64,000 bases of DNA, taken from Chloranthus sessilifolius (Eukaryota; Streptophyta; Magnoliopsida; Chloranthales; Chloranthaceae). A model generated the notes under the pieces. That model was given only the letters and a program-made list of their open reading frames with translations. It was not told the DNA's origin and ran no database searches. The stretch spans positions 96,623,491 to 96,687,490 of the forward strand of contig CM037595.1 in NCBI GenBank assembly GCA_021018995.1, read 5' to 3'. Below are positions 1 through 10,559 of this stretch, piece by piece. The position numbers and the translations under genes are program-made. Within the stretch, counting starts at the first letter, position 1, and the number at the start of each line of letters is the position of its first letter.

Positions 1-1760
1 GGTCCAGCGTCGCGGGCTTGAAGTTTCTTTGCGGGTTCCCATTGGAAACCGCTCGGGCCTAACCCGAACCATGACGTAATCTCCAACCTGGAATTCCTTG
101 AAGCGCCTATGTGCATCCGCAGATATTTTGTATTGTTCATTGGTTGCATTAATTCTTTTTCTAATTTCGGCATGCAATTCATGTATATGTTGTGCAAATG
201 AATCGGCTGACTCAGAAACTTGATGGGATGCAGACATGGGGAATAGATCAATGAGTGTTCTAGGCCTATGACCAAGGACGACCTCAAAAGAACTCATACC
301 TAGGGACCTATTGACTGAATTGTTGTATGCAAACTCGGCTAAAGGCAAAGTAGAATCCCAAGTCCTAGGGTGATCACCAACAAGACAATGGAGAAGATTA
401 CCTAAGCTCCTATTGGTGGACTCCGTTTGGCCATCTGTTTGAGGATGATAGGTCGAAGAAAATTGGAGCATGGTACTCATTATGTGCCATAAACTTTTCA
501 AAAAATAACTGGTAAACTTCACATCCTGATCCGACACAATCATCTAGGGTAACCCATGTAGACGCACAACCTCCCCGAAAAATAATTTGGCTATGTGAGC
601 CGCATCAGAGGTTTTAGAGCAGGGTATGAAGTAGATTATCTTGGAAAAGCGGTCCACTACCACAAAAATGGAATCGTGCTTCCGTTGGGTATTTGGAAGT
701 CCGAACACGAAATCCATGGAGATGTCTTGCCACGGGGTATGCGGCACGGGTAAAGGGGCGTACAAGCCGGTATTCTGCTTAACATGCTTCGCAACTTGGC
801 ATGTACGACATTGTTTTACGACCCTAGAGACATCTATCACAAGGCTAAGCCAATAAAACCTATCCTCAACGAGCGCACTAGTTTATCACGCCCAAAATGT
901 TCGGCAATCCCTCCAGCATGTAACTCCCAGATGAGGAAGTCACGCAATGAAGTACGAGGGATACACAAATGATTTCCTTTAAACAAATACCCATCCAGCA
1001 GGGTATACTCGGAGTTAATATTGTTTGGATTTTCAAGGAAAGCAGTGGATTTTGCCCCGAAATCTGGACAATCAGGATAATCTTGTTTCAATTGCCCAAA
1101 TTCAATGACCTCGGTGCTCATAGACTGCAAAGTCGCCACTCGACAACTAAGCACATTAGCTGCCTTGTTCTCAGCACCAGCTTTATGCTTCAATACGAAT
1201 GTGAACCCTTGAACGTACTCGACCCACTTCGCGTGCCTCGGGTTCAACTTCTTCTGGGAAGCAAGGAAACTTAAGGCTTCGTGGTCAAAAAACAACACAA
1301 ACTCCTGCGGTCTCAGGTAATGTTTCCAATACCACAGAGATCGAACGACCGCATAAAACTCCTTGTCATAGGTGGAGTATTTCTGCTTAGCCTCATTAAG
1401 GTTCTCACTAAAATAGGATACAGGGTGGCCCTCTTGGCTTAGCACTCCGCCTATGCCTACACCCGATGCGTCACATGCTACTTCAAAGACTTTAGAAAAG
1501 TCCGGTAGGCGCATAATGGGTGCGGTAACCATTTTATCTTTTATCTCGGCAAAGGCCCTCGTCGCAGCTTTACTACACAGGAACTCCCCTTTTCTCATGC
1601 AATCGGTAATGAGAGCCATGATGGTGCTAAAGTTTCGGATGAAACGACGATAAAATGTGGCCAAACCATGGAAGCTACGGACTTCATAAATATTCTGAGG
1701 TTCGAGCCACTCCACAATGGCCTTAACCTTCGCAAGTCCGCAACCATCCCGTCTACTAAG
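1..1760 (-). pseudogene. Gypsy-1 RNase H and integrase region (broken)
   Basis: RNase H is recognised from [26 protein letters not shown] and the block ending FVLFFDHEALSFL. The integrase follows: an HxnH part near ELHAGGIAEHF and CRTCQ for the zinc-binding domain, then the core with DFVFGLP, VSDQDVKF and HPQTDGQTESTNRSL, so the D, D and E positions are all kept. A stop codon separates HGLP from MIVSDQD near 541-543, and the frame shifts near 837-850. At the window edge the VMVRVRPERFP segment, which precedes the C-terminal domain in these integrases, can be read and then loses its usual continuation. Function in a live element would be cDNA processing and integration; here it is non-functional. 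Confidence 0.88.
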
Positions 1761-2656
1761 ACAATGAATCCTAAGAATACAACTGAGTGCTGCATGAAGG
1801 TGCACTTCTTGAGATTCGCGTATAACCTCTCTCCCCTCAAGGTTTCGCAAACCAACCTCAGGTGGATAATGTGTTGGTCCTTGTTCGGACTGTAAATTAA
1901 GATGTCATCAAAGTACACAAGGAATTTGCCAAGGAATGGCCTCAACACTTGGGTCATAAGCCTCATAAATGTGCCCGGGGCATTGGATAGCCCAAAAGGC
2001 ATGACCATCCACTCATAAAAACCGCCTTTGGTCTTGAAAGCGATTTTCCATTCATTGCCAGGGCGAATACGAACTTGATGGTAGCCACTTTTAAGGTCTA
2101 TCTTGGAAAAGATAGTGGCGCCAACCATCATGTCAAGCATATCATCAAGCCGCAATATAGGAAATCGATATTTAACAGTGATCTTATTAATTGCACGGCT
2201 ATCCACACACATGCACCATGTACCATCTTTCTTAGGCGTGAGTAATGCTGGTACAGCTCACACCGGATTCAACCTGTAGTGAGGCAGGTTCGGTAATGTG
2301 GATCCAAGAACCAAGTCGATTGCGTGTTGAATGTCACACATGGGAGGGAGCTCATTAGGTAAGTCTTCGGGAAAGACATCCGCAAATTCATTCAGGATGG
2401 GCTCTACCTCCTTAGGGTACTCAGAGACTGACTTAGAAGTACTTTCAACAGTGACGACGAAATACACAACGCGCTCATCTAACAACGCCCTCTCGAACTC
2501 TGAAGGATTCACAATGTTGATGGCCTTGGATTGGCCTCCCTTCTTCTCAACTCGATTGACCGATGGTGCTTTGGGAGCCAAAGGGTTAAGAGTGATTTTC
2601 TTATCATTGTAATTGAACGTGCAAATGTTAAATCGACCAAAAATGGTCACGTTCAA
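1595..2656 (-). pseudogene. Gypsy-1 reverse transcriptase (broken)
   Basis: The palm domain is clear: [45 protein letters not shown] and the catalytic box YFDDILIYS, followed by the thumb segment [20 protein letters not shown]. The N-terminal part (DVFPEDLPNELPP to LPHYRLNPV) lies in the same frame but is separated by an in-frame TGA near 2255. A frameshift after the thumb region leads into RNase H. Family role: synthesis of element cDNA from its RNA. Confidence 0.9.
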
Positions 2657-2665
2657 ATCATAGAG

Positions 2666-3301
2666 TCATGGTCTCCCTAAGATAATGTGGCCCACATCCA
2701 TCGGCACCGCATCGCACCATAAGGTGTCTGAGTATGAACCCAACTGTATGGGTACACGACACCTTTGAGATACGGGAATGGATGAGAAGTCAACCCATGC
2801 GACTTTGCAAGGTCTCGAGTAGGGTTCAGGTGTAAGCCCTAAACGGGTGACGGTATGTTTTGACACCACATTGATGCAGCTTCCACTATCCACAATAACC
2901 CTACAACTCTTTGTCCCACATGTGGCGAAGGTGTGGAAGATGTTCTCCCTCTGCCAATCCTCATTTTCATCCCGTTGAGGTTGTGCAAAGGCACACCTCA
3001 CAACTAGAGCACGACCCATGTCATCACCTTCCTCGTCACTAGGTGTGGCATTTGGCTCAAAGACCTCTTCTTCGTAAACTCCTTCACTTTCTTCCCCTTC
3101 TCCGTCGATGAAGAGATTCCTTTGTAGGTCTCTCATAGGGCATTGGGCGGCAAAGTGCCCAAATCCTTGACATTTATAACACTTTACATGAGACCCACTC
3201 TTCAAGGATTCTCCGGCTACACCCTTACCTTTGTCAAACCTCACATTAGTAGTTGTGGGTTGTGTGGGTTTGGTAGGCGGGTTTCCAGCACTAGATCTCA
3301 C
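2666..3301 (-). pseudogene. Gypsy-1 nucleocapsid zinc knuckle and aspartic protease
   Basis: A CCHC knuckle is visible as CYKCQGFGHFAAQC (CX2CX4HX4C), followed by an acidic linker (EEESEGVYEEEVFEP and onward) and a pepsin-like protease whose active site is read as VIVDSGSCINVV, with the downstream MDVGHIILGRP flap and C-terminal motif. A stop just after ILGRP separates it from the reverse transcriptase frame. In intact relatives gag and pol are one continuous frame, so this break is a lesion rather than a programmed junction. Confidence 0.85.
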
Positions 3302-3336
3302 TTCACCGGTACGGAGTTGACCAGGTGAAAATCAGA

Positions 3337-4162
3337 TCACCTAGCCACCGTCATTTTCAAATATCGTTCAAGGTCTTGAACGACGGTATAATAATCGGCG
3401 AGAGTCTCCACAGGGTGGGAGACTAACTTTTTTTGCAAGTCAAGTCTCAATCCGGTGCAAAATCTGGATAGAGTGATCTGAGGGTCTTCGGACACTTTGG
3501 CCCTCATCATGAATTCTCCAAATTTGCCAATGTAGTCCGATACGGACATACTACCTTGGCGCAGATTTTGCCATTAGTCGAGGAGACGATAGTAGTATGA
3601 AGAAGGAACGTATTTCTCTGTAAGTCGTTCTTTCATGTCCTCCCAACGGGTAATGGGAGTACAACCCGCATTTATTCTGATGCGTTCAACGTTGACCCAA
3701 AAGAGTCGGGCTTGACCTATGAGCTTCATTTTAGCGAGTCTAACACATCTTTCATTGCTCATGCCAAACCACTCAAAGTGCTGGTCCATATCGGATAACC
3801 AATCGAGGAAGACTTGAGGGTCTAATCTTCCATCGAAAGTTGGGAACTCAACTCGGACATTTTTTAGGCGTCTCCCTTCCGGGTCGTAGTCATCTCCATG
3901 ATGATCTAACCTATGGTTCTGGTTCTGATTATGTTGATAGTCATTTCGTTCGTAACGTGGACCATTACGCTCACGGGGTGGTTCAAGATACTCATCACCT
4001 TCATCTAACCGATTGACTCGGTCTAACAACCTCTCATTGGACGTTTCAAGAGTCCTTTAGGCTGTCACCATGGCAGTCATTCGATCATTGATCAATTTTA
4101 GATCAGCCCTTATGCCGTTAAGAGCCTCAGCAATCCCATTCATGTCCATGGTGATACGGGTC
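3337..4162 (-). pseudogene. Gypsy-1 gag (broken)
   Basis: Two minus-strand segments encode a retrotransposon gag protein: FPTFDGRLDPQVFLDWLSDM, then AKMKLIGQARLFWVN and WEDMKERLTEKYVP, then VSDYIGKFGEFMMRAK and CTGLRLDLQKKL. A stop near 3571 and a frame change near 3330 break it. The likely start is the MNGIAEA... reading near 4145, where an ATG lies about 180 bp inside the primer binding site; a stop near 4057 separates it from the rest. The homologous block in Gypsy-2 (FEGKMDPKIFIEWV, AKMKLVGQAKLYW) shows the two elements are distant relatives. Confidence 0.8.
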
Positions 4163-4327
4163 ACTAATGACAGGTTCTAGAATGTAATGCAAAATGAACT
4201 GACAATGAAGGGGACTTTTGACAAACACGTGATGTGCACACTTTGGCCAAAACAGAAATAATATGCAATGAAAATTAAAGTGCAAGGAATTCAATGTCAC
4301 ACAGTATGCCCTAACCTAGAACCTAGG

Positions 4328-4339
4328 GCTCTGATACCA
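4328..4339 (-). other. Primer binding site of Gypsy-1 (initiator Met tRNA type)
   Basis: On the minus strand this reads TGGTATCAGAGC, complementary to the 3' end of plant initiator tRNA-Met. It sits five bases inside the LTR boundary at 4344, where the LTR shows the expected terminal dinucleotide. This fixes the element's orientation as minus. Confidence 0.88.
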
Positions 4340-4343
4340 AAAC

Positions 4344-5300
4344 TGACGCAGGACGATCCCTTAAACTACGTGAATGCAATGATTAATTGATTGCCGAAAT
4401 TGAATCGAATTAAATTAAACAATAAACCCTCAAATATAGCGAATATCTAAGGCTTTCGTAGTATTCCATTGGAGGATCGTGTATGATTCGAGCAGGGTTC
4501 AGTCCGGGTGTTAGATCCGTTAGGTTGCAGCGCGGATCGATCCTAGAGATAAAACTCTAGATTTCCAAATTAGGGCGCTCACAGTGCAATGATGGAATCT
4601 CTGGTTTCTGGTTATTTTGACATGGCTGGGCTTAATAGTCTGATGGAGGTTACGGTTGTTAAATCGGATCGATTCAATGGCTTAGGGAAAAGCTAGGGTT
4701 TAGGATTTCAAAGGGATGATGGCTAAGTTAGGGTTGTAGGATCAACACAAGCAAAGGAGATAAGAAATAAATAGATAGAAGATAGATTTTGCGGGCTTCG
4801 CACCCTTGGCTTCACACCAAACCCTTCTCGAGAAGAAGAATCACTCTTCGGAGAAACTCATCTCAAGTTCCAAAAGCGAAAGCTCATTCATTCAATAATC
4901 AATAATTAATTACATTGTTTATCTTAAGGACCTTATATATGAGTCCTCTCAAACGAAAATAAAACCCTAAAACAAATATTAAAAAGACAAGTATGCCCCT
5001 AAAAGTTCAGTTCGAAATTAGAAAAAAAATAAAAATATATAAACTGCGCGATTTCAATCGATCGAAAGTGAAACTCGGTTGATCGAAAAAGCATACATCC
5101 ATAATTTGCCGCTGAAATTCGATCGATTGAATTTGAAACTCGATCGATCGAATGGAAATTCGATCGATCGAGTAGATAATTCAATTGATTGAACTATATA
5201 CTCCAGAACTAGTATTTTCCCTACGAAGTTCGATCGATCGAAATTTGTATTCGATCGATCGAAATTTGCAGTTCGATCGATCAAAATTTGCAGTATTTCC
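4344..5300 (-). repeat. 5' LTR of Gypsy-1
   Basis: The inner edge is fixed by the primer binding site; the outer edge is estimated at 5300-5400. A TATA box reading TATATAAGG on the minus strand lies near 4931-4940, so transcription would start near 4900 and run toward lower coordinates. Upstream of the TATA box (5053-5290) is the palindrome cluster listed separately. The length of about 1 kb is similar to the LTR of Gypsy-2. Confidence 0.7.
5053..5290. repeat. Cluster of nine TTCGATCGATCGAA-like palindromes in the Gypsy-1 U3
   Basis: Nine copies, exact or with one to three changes, of a 14-bp palindrome with core TCGATCGA occur at irregular spacing of about 15-50 bp. The variants (CAATCGATCGAA, TCAATTGATTGA and others) are mostly C-to-T or G-to-A versions of one consensus. 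The cluster lies about 110-350 bp upstream of the LTR TATA box. Confidence 0.85.
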
Positions 5301-5404
5301 CTATTCGCCAAATTTTGCCTCTTTTACGCCTAGTTCTTATGTCCATTCCACTTCTTCCGCCGTCGATATACACGAAACGGTCCATATCCAATGTCTACGA
5401 TGTC

Positions 5405-6394
5405 AGCGTCCCCGTCACATGTGTACCATACTATTGGTATATGATGGCATTATCATTACCGGAGATGATATAAACTTCATAACTCGTGTTATGTCCGAGC
5501 TAGGTCGTGCATTTGATGTTAAGGATTTGGGTCACCTCAGGTTCTTCCTTGATATTGAAATCACTCGCTCACATTGTGGTATATCTTTATTCCAGAGGAG
5601 ATATGTCCTTGATTTATTACTAGACACTGGCATGTTTGGGTGAAAGGCTGCAAAGTCACTCATGGACCCTAAACATGACTTGCATGCAGACATTAAAGAT
5701 CCCCTACCTGATCCTTCTAAGTAGTAAAGACTTGTTGGTCATCTCATTTATCTCACAAATACTCGTCCAGACCTCACACTTGTCGTGTCCTTGATGGCCC
5801 AATTTATGCATGCCCCACGTGCTCCTCATCTTACTATTAGTCACCACATTACTATGATACATCAAGGTTTCTCTCGGACGTGGTTTGTTCTACAGTGATA
5901 TTGGACAATATTCACTTAGTTGCTACAGTGATACTGATTACACAAGAGCCCCTACAAATCGCCACTCCACTTCTGGTTATTGAGCTTTTCTTGGAGGAAC
6001 TCTTGAAGTTCGGAAAAGTAAGAAGCAGGATGTAGTATCCAAATCCAGTGTTGAGTCTGAGTATAGGGCAATGGCACATGGAACTTGTGAACTCTTATGG
6101 TTGCATCTGCTTCTTACTAAGCTCGGATCTCCTCCATCCATTCATATGCCATTGTATTGTGATAATCAGGTTGTCATCAATATTGCCAGTGTCTAGATCC
6201 TACATGAAAGGACCAAACAAATTAATGACGTTATTCACTTCATTAGTGAAAAGATTCGAGTTGGACTGATAGATACTCCCAAAGTTGCATCTTCAGATCA
6301 ATTGGTCGACATCTTCACTAAAGTCCTTGGACATACTCAACTCCAAGATGCTATTGTCAAGCTGGGCATGATGGACATTTATGCACCAGCTTGA
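5405..6394 (+). pseudogene. Copia-1 pol 3' end: reverse transcriptase tail and RNase H (decayed)
   Basis: The plus strand reads the end of a Ty1/copia reverse transcriptase (IIITGDDINFI, FDVKDLGHLRFFLDIEI, ISLFQRRYVLDLL) and then RNase H (STSGY, KKQDVVSKSSVESEYRAMA, LYCDNQVVINIA, ending with HTQLQDAIVKLGM before the stop). The catalytic YVDD box has become YDG by loss of a codon, and there are stops near 5641, 5722 and 6195. Everything upstream (gag, protease, integrase) is missing, so the fragment abuts the Gypsy-1 LTR. Confidence 0.88.
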
Positions 6395-6671
6395 GGGGGG
6401 GTATTGGGACATATGCGTTATGTATGGCATAGTATGTAGGTAATATAACTAGTGAGGTGTATGTAACTATTGTGGAAGTGCGTACCATAAGGGTATTATT
6501 GTCTTTATGTTTAATATAAAGGCTATGTGCGTACCGTAAGGGTATTATTATCTTTATGTTTAATATAAAGGCTAGTAGCGTTACTCTAACCGTAACTAAG
6601 TCATTTTGGCTAATCTCTTTCTCTTCTTCTTCTTCCTCCTACTTCTCTTTCTCCTATCTCTAACCCTAACA
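6391..6671 (+). repeat. Polypurine tract and 3' LTR of Copia-1
   Basis: The polypurine tract TTGAGGGGGGG (6391-6401) follows the pol stop directly, as is normal for copia elements. The LTR then runs from about 6402 (TATTGGGACATATG, probably a mutated TG start) to about 6671 (CCTAACA). It is about 270 bp long and contains a 49-bp direct duplication (6478-6526 and 6527-6575), each copy carrying a TATA-like TAATATAAAGGC. Confidence 0.75.
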
Positions 6672-6696
6672 GACTAACCTAATCCATCCATCAGAG

Positions 6697-7103
6697 CATA
6701 GTCACAAAGTCAGAAGTCGGCAATAAATAGGCAAGCGTCTAAGTCCGGAAAAATCAGCAAAAATTGATCAAAGTAAAAAAAAATCAGGGAAAATCAAAAA
6801 AATATAAAAAGTATATCATAAATTTCAAGTTAAATATAATGATTGAATGAACAAAATAGTAAAAAATAGGTAAAATCTAAAGGTTTTTCATGAACACTCT
6901 AAAAAAATAGTACAAAACATAAAGGGTTTTTTCTCCTTAAATTTAAGTGAAAAAAAGGGAGAAAAGACAGACCACATCACAAACATCAGCAATTAATTGG
7001 CCGAGTCGCGACTTGGCCGATTATTCGGCGATAAAGTCGGGATGACTACAAGTCGCCGACTTTTTCCCCTTTTTTGAAAAAATCGGAGACTTTTGTCACT
7101 AAG
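6697..7103. mobile_element. hAT-like non-autonomous element (MITE), copy 1
   Basis: Ends are inverted: CATAGTCACAAAGTC at the left and, read inward from the right, CTTAGTGACAAAAGTC. Flanking 8-bp sequences catcagag (6689-6696) and catcaaag (7104-7111) match at 7 of 8 positions, the target-site duplication size of the hAT superfamily. The subterminal part is rich in GTCGG/CCGAC and TCGGCGA/TCGCCGA words. No transposase is encoded. A longer relative lies at 35524-36413. Confidence 0.78.
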
Positions 7104-7389
7104 CATCAAAGTCGACTAGCTCGATGGCATGCCTTTGGTAGCTTTTGGTTGTAGGATTTGAATTTGAGAGCAAGGTTCAAAAATCTCAGGCTTCATATCG
7201 GCCTGAGCCGCAACCAATATGTATCATCTCGGTATTGGCAATACAATTGGAAAAGGAAGCCCATATTGGGTTGCATTGTATCGTTGGACTCTCATACAGA
7301 GATGTTTCAAGCAATGCTTTGATATTTCCTGAGATTTTAAAGCATGTTTGGGAATTTGGTGGGCTTTTTTTGTCAGCAAAGATTAAAAT

Positions 7390-8509
7390 CTATTAAAACT
7401 TAAAAGTAAGGAAAAAGAAGTACATATCGGCTGAACAGCGAGGAGCTGAACCAGACAAGTTGGAGAAGAAAACACACTACATGAGACTGTACTACCTGGA
7501 ACACTTCTCACTCCAGAAATCCCCAAGAACCACCTCAGCCCAAACCAAAAGAGAAATACACTACATGAGACTGTACTACCTGGAACACTTCTCACTCCAG
7601 AAATCCCCAAGACCTTGTAGCAATCTTGGCCAGCAATCCGATTGGCCTCAATTCAGTCCACCATAAGACTGTTAGCAACCTTGATAATAAACTACATTCC
7701 AGGCTCCTACTTCTAAACACCCTTTCATTTCACTCCAACCACAGCACCTACCAGATAGCATGCAACGCAGCCTCCCCGAAGTCCCTATCCAACCCTGACT
7801 ATCTGACCCCATTCCAACCGTTAACCAGCTCCATATGCATACACCAGGAGACCCCAAGCACCTTCGTAACCCAGACCCAAACCTTAACTGCATATGGGCA
7901 GTGAATAAAGAGGTGCGCAGCAGTCTCCTCAGTATCTCCATGCATCACACACATTCTGCGGGATCAAAACTCTGTTTCATGCCACTGTCCATGCAATTAA
8001 CTAGATTCTATGAGGAACATACACCTCCAAACAGCCCTCCAGAATTTTGTTCACTTTACCCTTGGTTTTCAAGCAGTTATAGATAGGCTTAACAGAGAAA
8101 TCCCCCTTCTTATCAGGGATCCACACCCTCCTGTCGGACCCATTCCCATTCGGTTTGGCCTCATTCAAGGCATCCCAGAAACACATCAGAATTTGAGAAT
8201 ATCAATTTCCTCACCCCTTAAGATCCATCTAAATTGCACGTCCCACCACAGATGAGCACCATTATTCCTAGCAATGTCCATAACGGTGGCATTCTTATCC
8301 ACCGTGAGTCTAAAAAGAGGCCTAAATCGCTCCTCAAGCGAAAAATCCTCCAACCACTTGTCTGGTGGGGTTTCTTCTGTAATTCCTTTGATTAAGTAAT
8401 GCTTTCTAGAAAGCAATTGGGATATACCCTTGGGGCAGATTCTAGGGAGCTCCACTCGCAGGATTTGGCCATCTGATTGAGAGCAGCAAAAACAATTGTC
8501 GCTTGTCAT
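7390..8509 (-). pseudogene. 5'-truncated LINE fragment, zf-RVT region of ORF2
   Basis: Minus-strand frames carry the C-terminal part of a plant L1-type ORF2: KWLEDFSLEERFRPLFRLTV, then RVWIPDKKGDFSVKPIYNCL, then (in another frame) CVMHGDTEETAAHLFIHCPY and AVKVWVWVTKVLGVSW, which is the zf-RVT domain with its Cys/His pattern. The frames are broken by several shifts. Upstream parts (endonuclease, reverse transcriptase) are absent, consistent with a 5'-truncated insertion. A run of T at 7367-7373 may be the remains of the poly(A) tail. Confidence 0.75.
7467..7612. repeat. 84-bp-period direct duplication inside the LINE fragment
   Basis: Two copies of a block of about 62 bp (around 7467-7528 and 7551-7612), nearly identical and offset by exactly 84 bp, both containing the word GAGACTGTACTACCTGGAAC. 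Because 84 is divisible by 3, the duplication would keep the reading frame. Confidence 0.85.
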
Positions 8510-8855
8510 CCCTAGTACCTTAGCTTCTACATGGCTAGGAGATGTATTCTATGTGCCAAAGAAACAGTGAATCATCTCTAGAATCATACAATGGGCCTTA
8601 TGTGGATTGCATAAACACTCTCTCTCAAGTCTTCAGGTTTGTTCTGATCTTCTCTTGGAAGATTAGCAAAGCTTTTCACATCCTAGACATCCATTCCATG
8701 GACAAAGGATGCATTTTGTGGAGTATGTGTTATGTCAGCTAATATTTGGTGATTATGATGGAACAATTGTATATCAATTAATGTGTTATTGTGTTGACAG
8801 AATGCATCATCAGACAAACACAATTTCAAGGTCAATGACCTCATCAAAAGTGGAA
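8510..8855. other. Stretch without a recognised feature
   Basis: Between the LINE fragment and the Gypsy-2 LTR I see no gene, only a short plus-strand reading near 8531 (RCILCAKETVNHL) that faintly resembles a zf-RVT domain and is too short to call. Confidence 0.5.
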
Positions 8856-9890
8856 TGTAGTAATGACGGGGACGTCACACAAAACAAAGCAGAGGAAAGC
8901 GCAAAGAGAACTAGAAAGAAAGAAGAAAAAGAAACAGCGCCGTCAGTACATTGACGGACATCCATGGCCTATTGACGGACGTCCGTGGATAGGAGCACTC
9001 ACTGGTTTAGGCGACGGACGTTCATGACCCATTGACGAACGATCGTGAAATGGGTCCACCAATTGACGGATTCTAGGGAATTTCTATTTTATTATGAAAA
9101 CTTGTCTTTTTAGTCTTTTATTATTTTAGGAGTCTTCTAATTTTGTATTAGGGTTTCCTTAGCCTATATAAAGGCTTGTAAAAACATTATTATGAATTAT
9201 TGAATTGATTAATGAAAATTGGAGAGTTGCTTTTGTGCAAACCCTAGAGAACTTGTGAAGAGTTTTCGATCGAAGGGGCGAATCTTTCGAAACCTAAGGA
9301 GTGTTCAAGCATTTCTCGTGCGAGTTAGTGTGAAGTCGACGTGCAGCCGTGGTGCAAAGCCTCGGAAATCCTTGGTGTAAAGCCTTGGACCTCTATCCTC
9401 TTATTCCATCTTTTCTCTATTTATCATAAGGTAATATCTTCCTTTATTTCTCTTGAAAAAAATCAAAATCCAAAAACCCTATTTCTTGATATCTTGATTT
9501 TCCCTTTTATTGAACTATTTCTTCAAGCCTTATTTCATTTAAGATCCCCGAGGAATCAAGAGACGATATTGTGATTATCACTTGGTGTCCTAAACTAGAA
9601 CGATACTCGTGTTCCCTCATCGGAGCAGTTTTTCTAGATCGGGAGATCTTCATGCATGTGAACGCTAAAATGGATTAATCTAATTGTTTTATTGATTTCA
9701 TTAAATTAATTTTATGTGTTGGGTGATTTCGATTATTTTCATTATTCAATGAAATCTAGGGTTAATCCCAACTTGCATCATTTAGGGTTTTAGCGTCTAG
9801 TCCCACATCAGCTTTGGCATTAAAGAGCAGTGTCTAGTTTAGGGTTAACCATACAAGATTACCCATATTAAGCTTTAGATTTTCATTGCA
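8856..9890 (+). repeat. 5' LTR of Gypsy-2
   Basis: The right edge is set by the CA at 9889-9890 before the primer binding site; the left edge at TGTAGTAATGACG (8856) is a best guess, since there is no second copy. A TATA box TATATAAA lies at 9165-9172. About 100-220 bp upstream of it is a cluster of TTGACGGACGTCCRTGG-like motifs (8949-9070), one of which contains the perfect 12-bp palindrome ACGGACGTCCGT at 8975-8986. Confidence 0.65.
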
Positions 9891-9922
9891 TATTGGTGTT
9901 AGTATTTTTCTCGAGCGTCACT

Positions 9923-10558
9923 ATGAATCCGGAACAATTAGTCGCTTTCATGAAAATCTTTAATACCCAAATGGCTGCCATAAGAGGCCAATTGCAAGAC
10001 CAACAAGCCCAACAAGCGGAATTATCAGCACAACTCCAACAGTTGTCTAGATCGACTCATGGTGATTATCATATAGGGTTAATCTTGATGAGAGAAGGGA
10101 CCCTCCTAGGCGTGAAAATGGTCCCAACCCGGATGAGAGTCACAAAGGCAGTCAAGGTTGACGCTCCCACTTTCGAAGGAAAGATGGACCCGAAAATTTT
10201 TATAGAATGGGTAGCCGTCATGGATCATTATTTCAATTAGTATGAAATGACGGATGAGTGAAAAGTGCGGTTTGCCAAAATGAAACTAGTAGGACAAGCC
10301 AAACTTTATTGGACTAGTGAGGAACGACGCCAAGAAGCCCTTGAGCGCGAACCCATCGCCACATAGGTGGACATGAAAGAAAAGTTTCATGATAAATATG
10401 TCCCCATGTCCTATAACCAACGACTCATGAATCAATGGCATGGGCTAAAATAGGGAAGCATGTTGGTTGATGATTATATCAACAAGTTTGAGTATGTATA
10501 TCGGACTAACGCTTATAAGAGTCCACACGTCACCTTATCTAGGTTTCGCACTGGTCTA
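9923..10558 (+). pseudogene. Gypsy-2 gag, truncated and with stops
   Basis: Starts MNPEQLVAFMKIFNTQ, followed by a glutamine-rich coiled stretch (QDQQAQQAELSAQLQQL) and the gag core (APTFEGKMDPKIFIEWVAVM, FAKMKLVGQAKLYW, VDMKEKFHDKYVPMSY, LSRFRTGLL). Stops occur near 10238, 10258, 10363 and 10451; where the ancestral residue can be guessed they look like CAG/TGG to TAG changes, as expected from cytosine deamination. The ATG at 9923 was chosen over 9893 because it is followed by the conserved N-terminus seen in relatives. Confidence 0.82.
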
Positions 10559-10559
10559 C

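Larger units (their letters stand above)
1..5300 (-). mobile_element. Ty3/gypsy LTR retrotransposon Gypsy-1, truncated by the window edge
   Basis: Reading down the minus strand the order is 5' LTR, primer binding site, gag, zinc knuckle, protease, reverse transcriptase, RNase H, integrase, which is the Ty3/gypsy order. The 3' end (integrase C-terminus and 3' LTR) lies outside the window. Coding is broken by stops and frameshifts at several points, so this is a dead copy. The outer limit of the LTR near 5300-5400 is not sharp because the second LTR is not available for comparison; the neighbouring Copia-1 fragment starts at about 5400. Confidence 0.9.
8856..10559 (+). mobile_element. Ty3/gypsy element Gypsy-2, 5' LTR plus truncated gag
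   Basis: The LTR, a decayed primer binding site (TTGGTGTTAGTAT at about 9893, compare TTGGTATCAGAGC) and the start of gag are present, then the element ends abruptly at 10559, where LTR-A begins. Protease and polymerase are missing. The gag block is homologous to that of Gypsy-1. Confidence 0.78.

Noticed and set aside
5053..5290. Regularly repeated palindromes resembling a CRISPR array
   Set aside because: Eukaryotic retrotransposon LTR, irregular spacing, no cas genes; the units are transcription-side palindromes, not spacer-separated repeats.
7145..7396. Plus-strand frame of 83 codons next to the hAT-like element
   Set aside because: No recognisable domain; ends in the T run beside the LINE fragment.
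8525..8590. Plus-strand zf-RVT-like snippet (RCILCAKETVNHL)
   Set aside because: Only about 13 residues, with no continuing homology in any frame.
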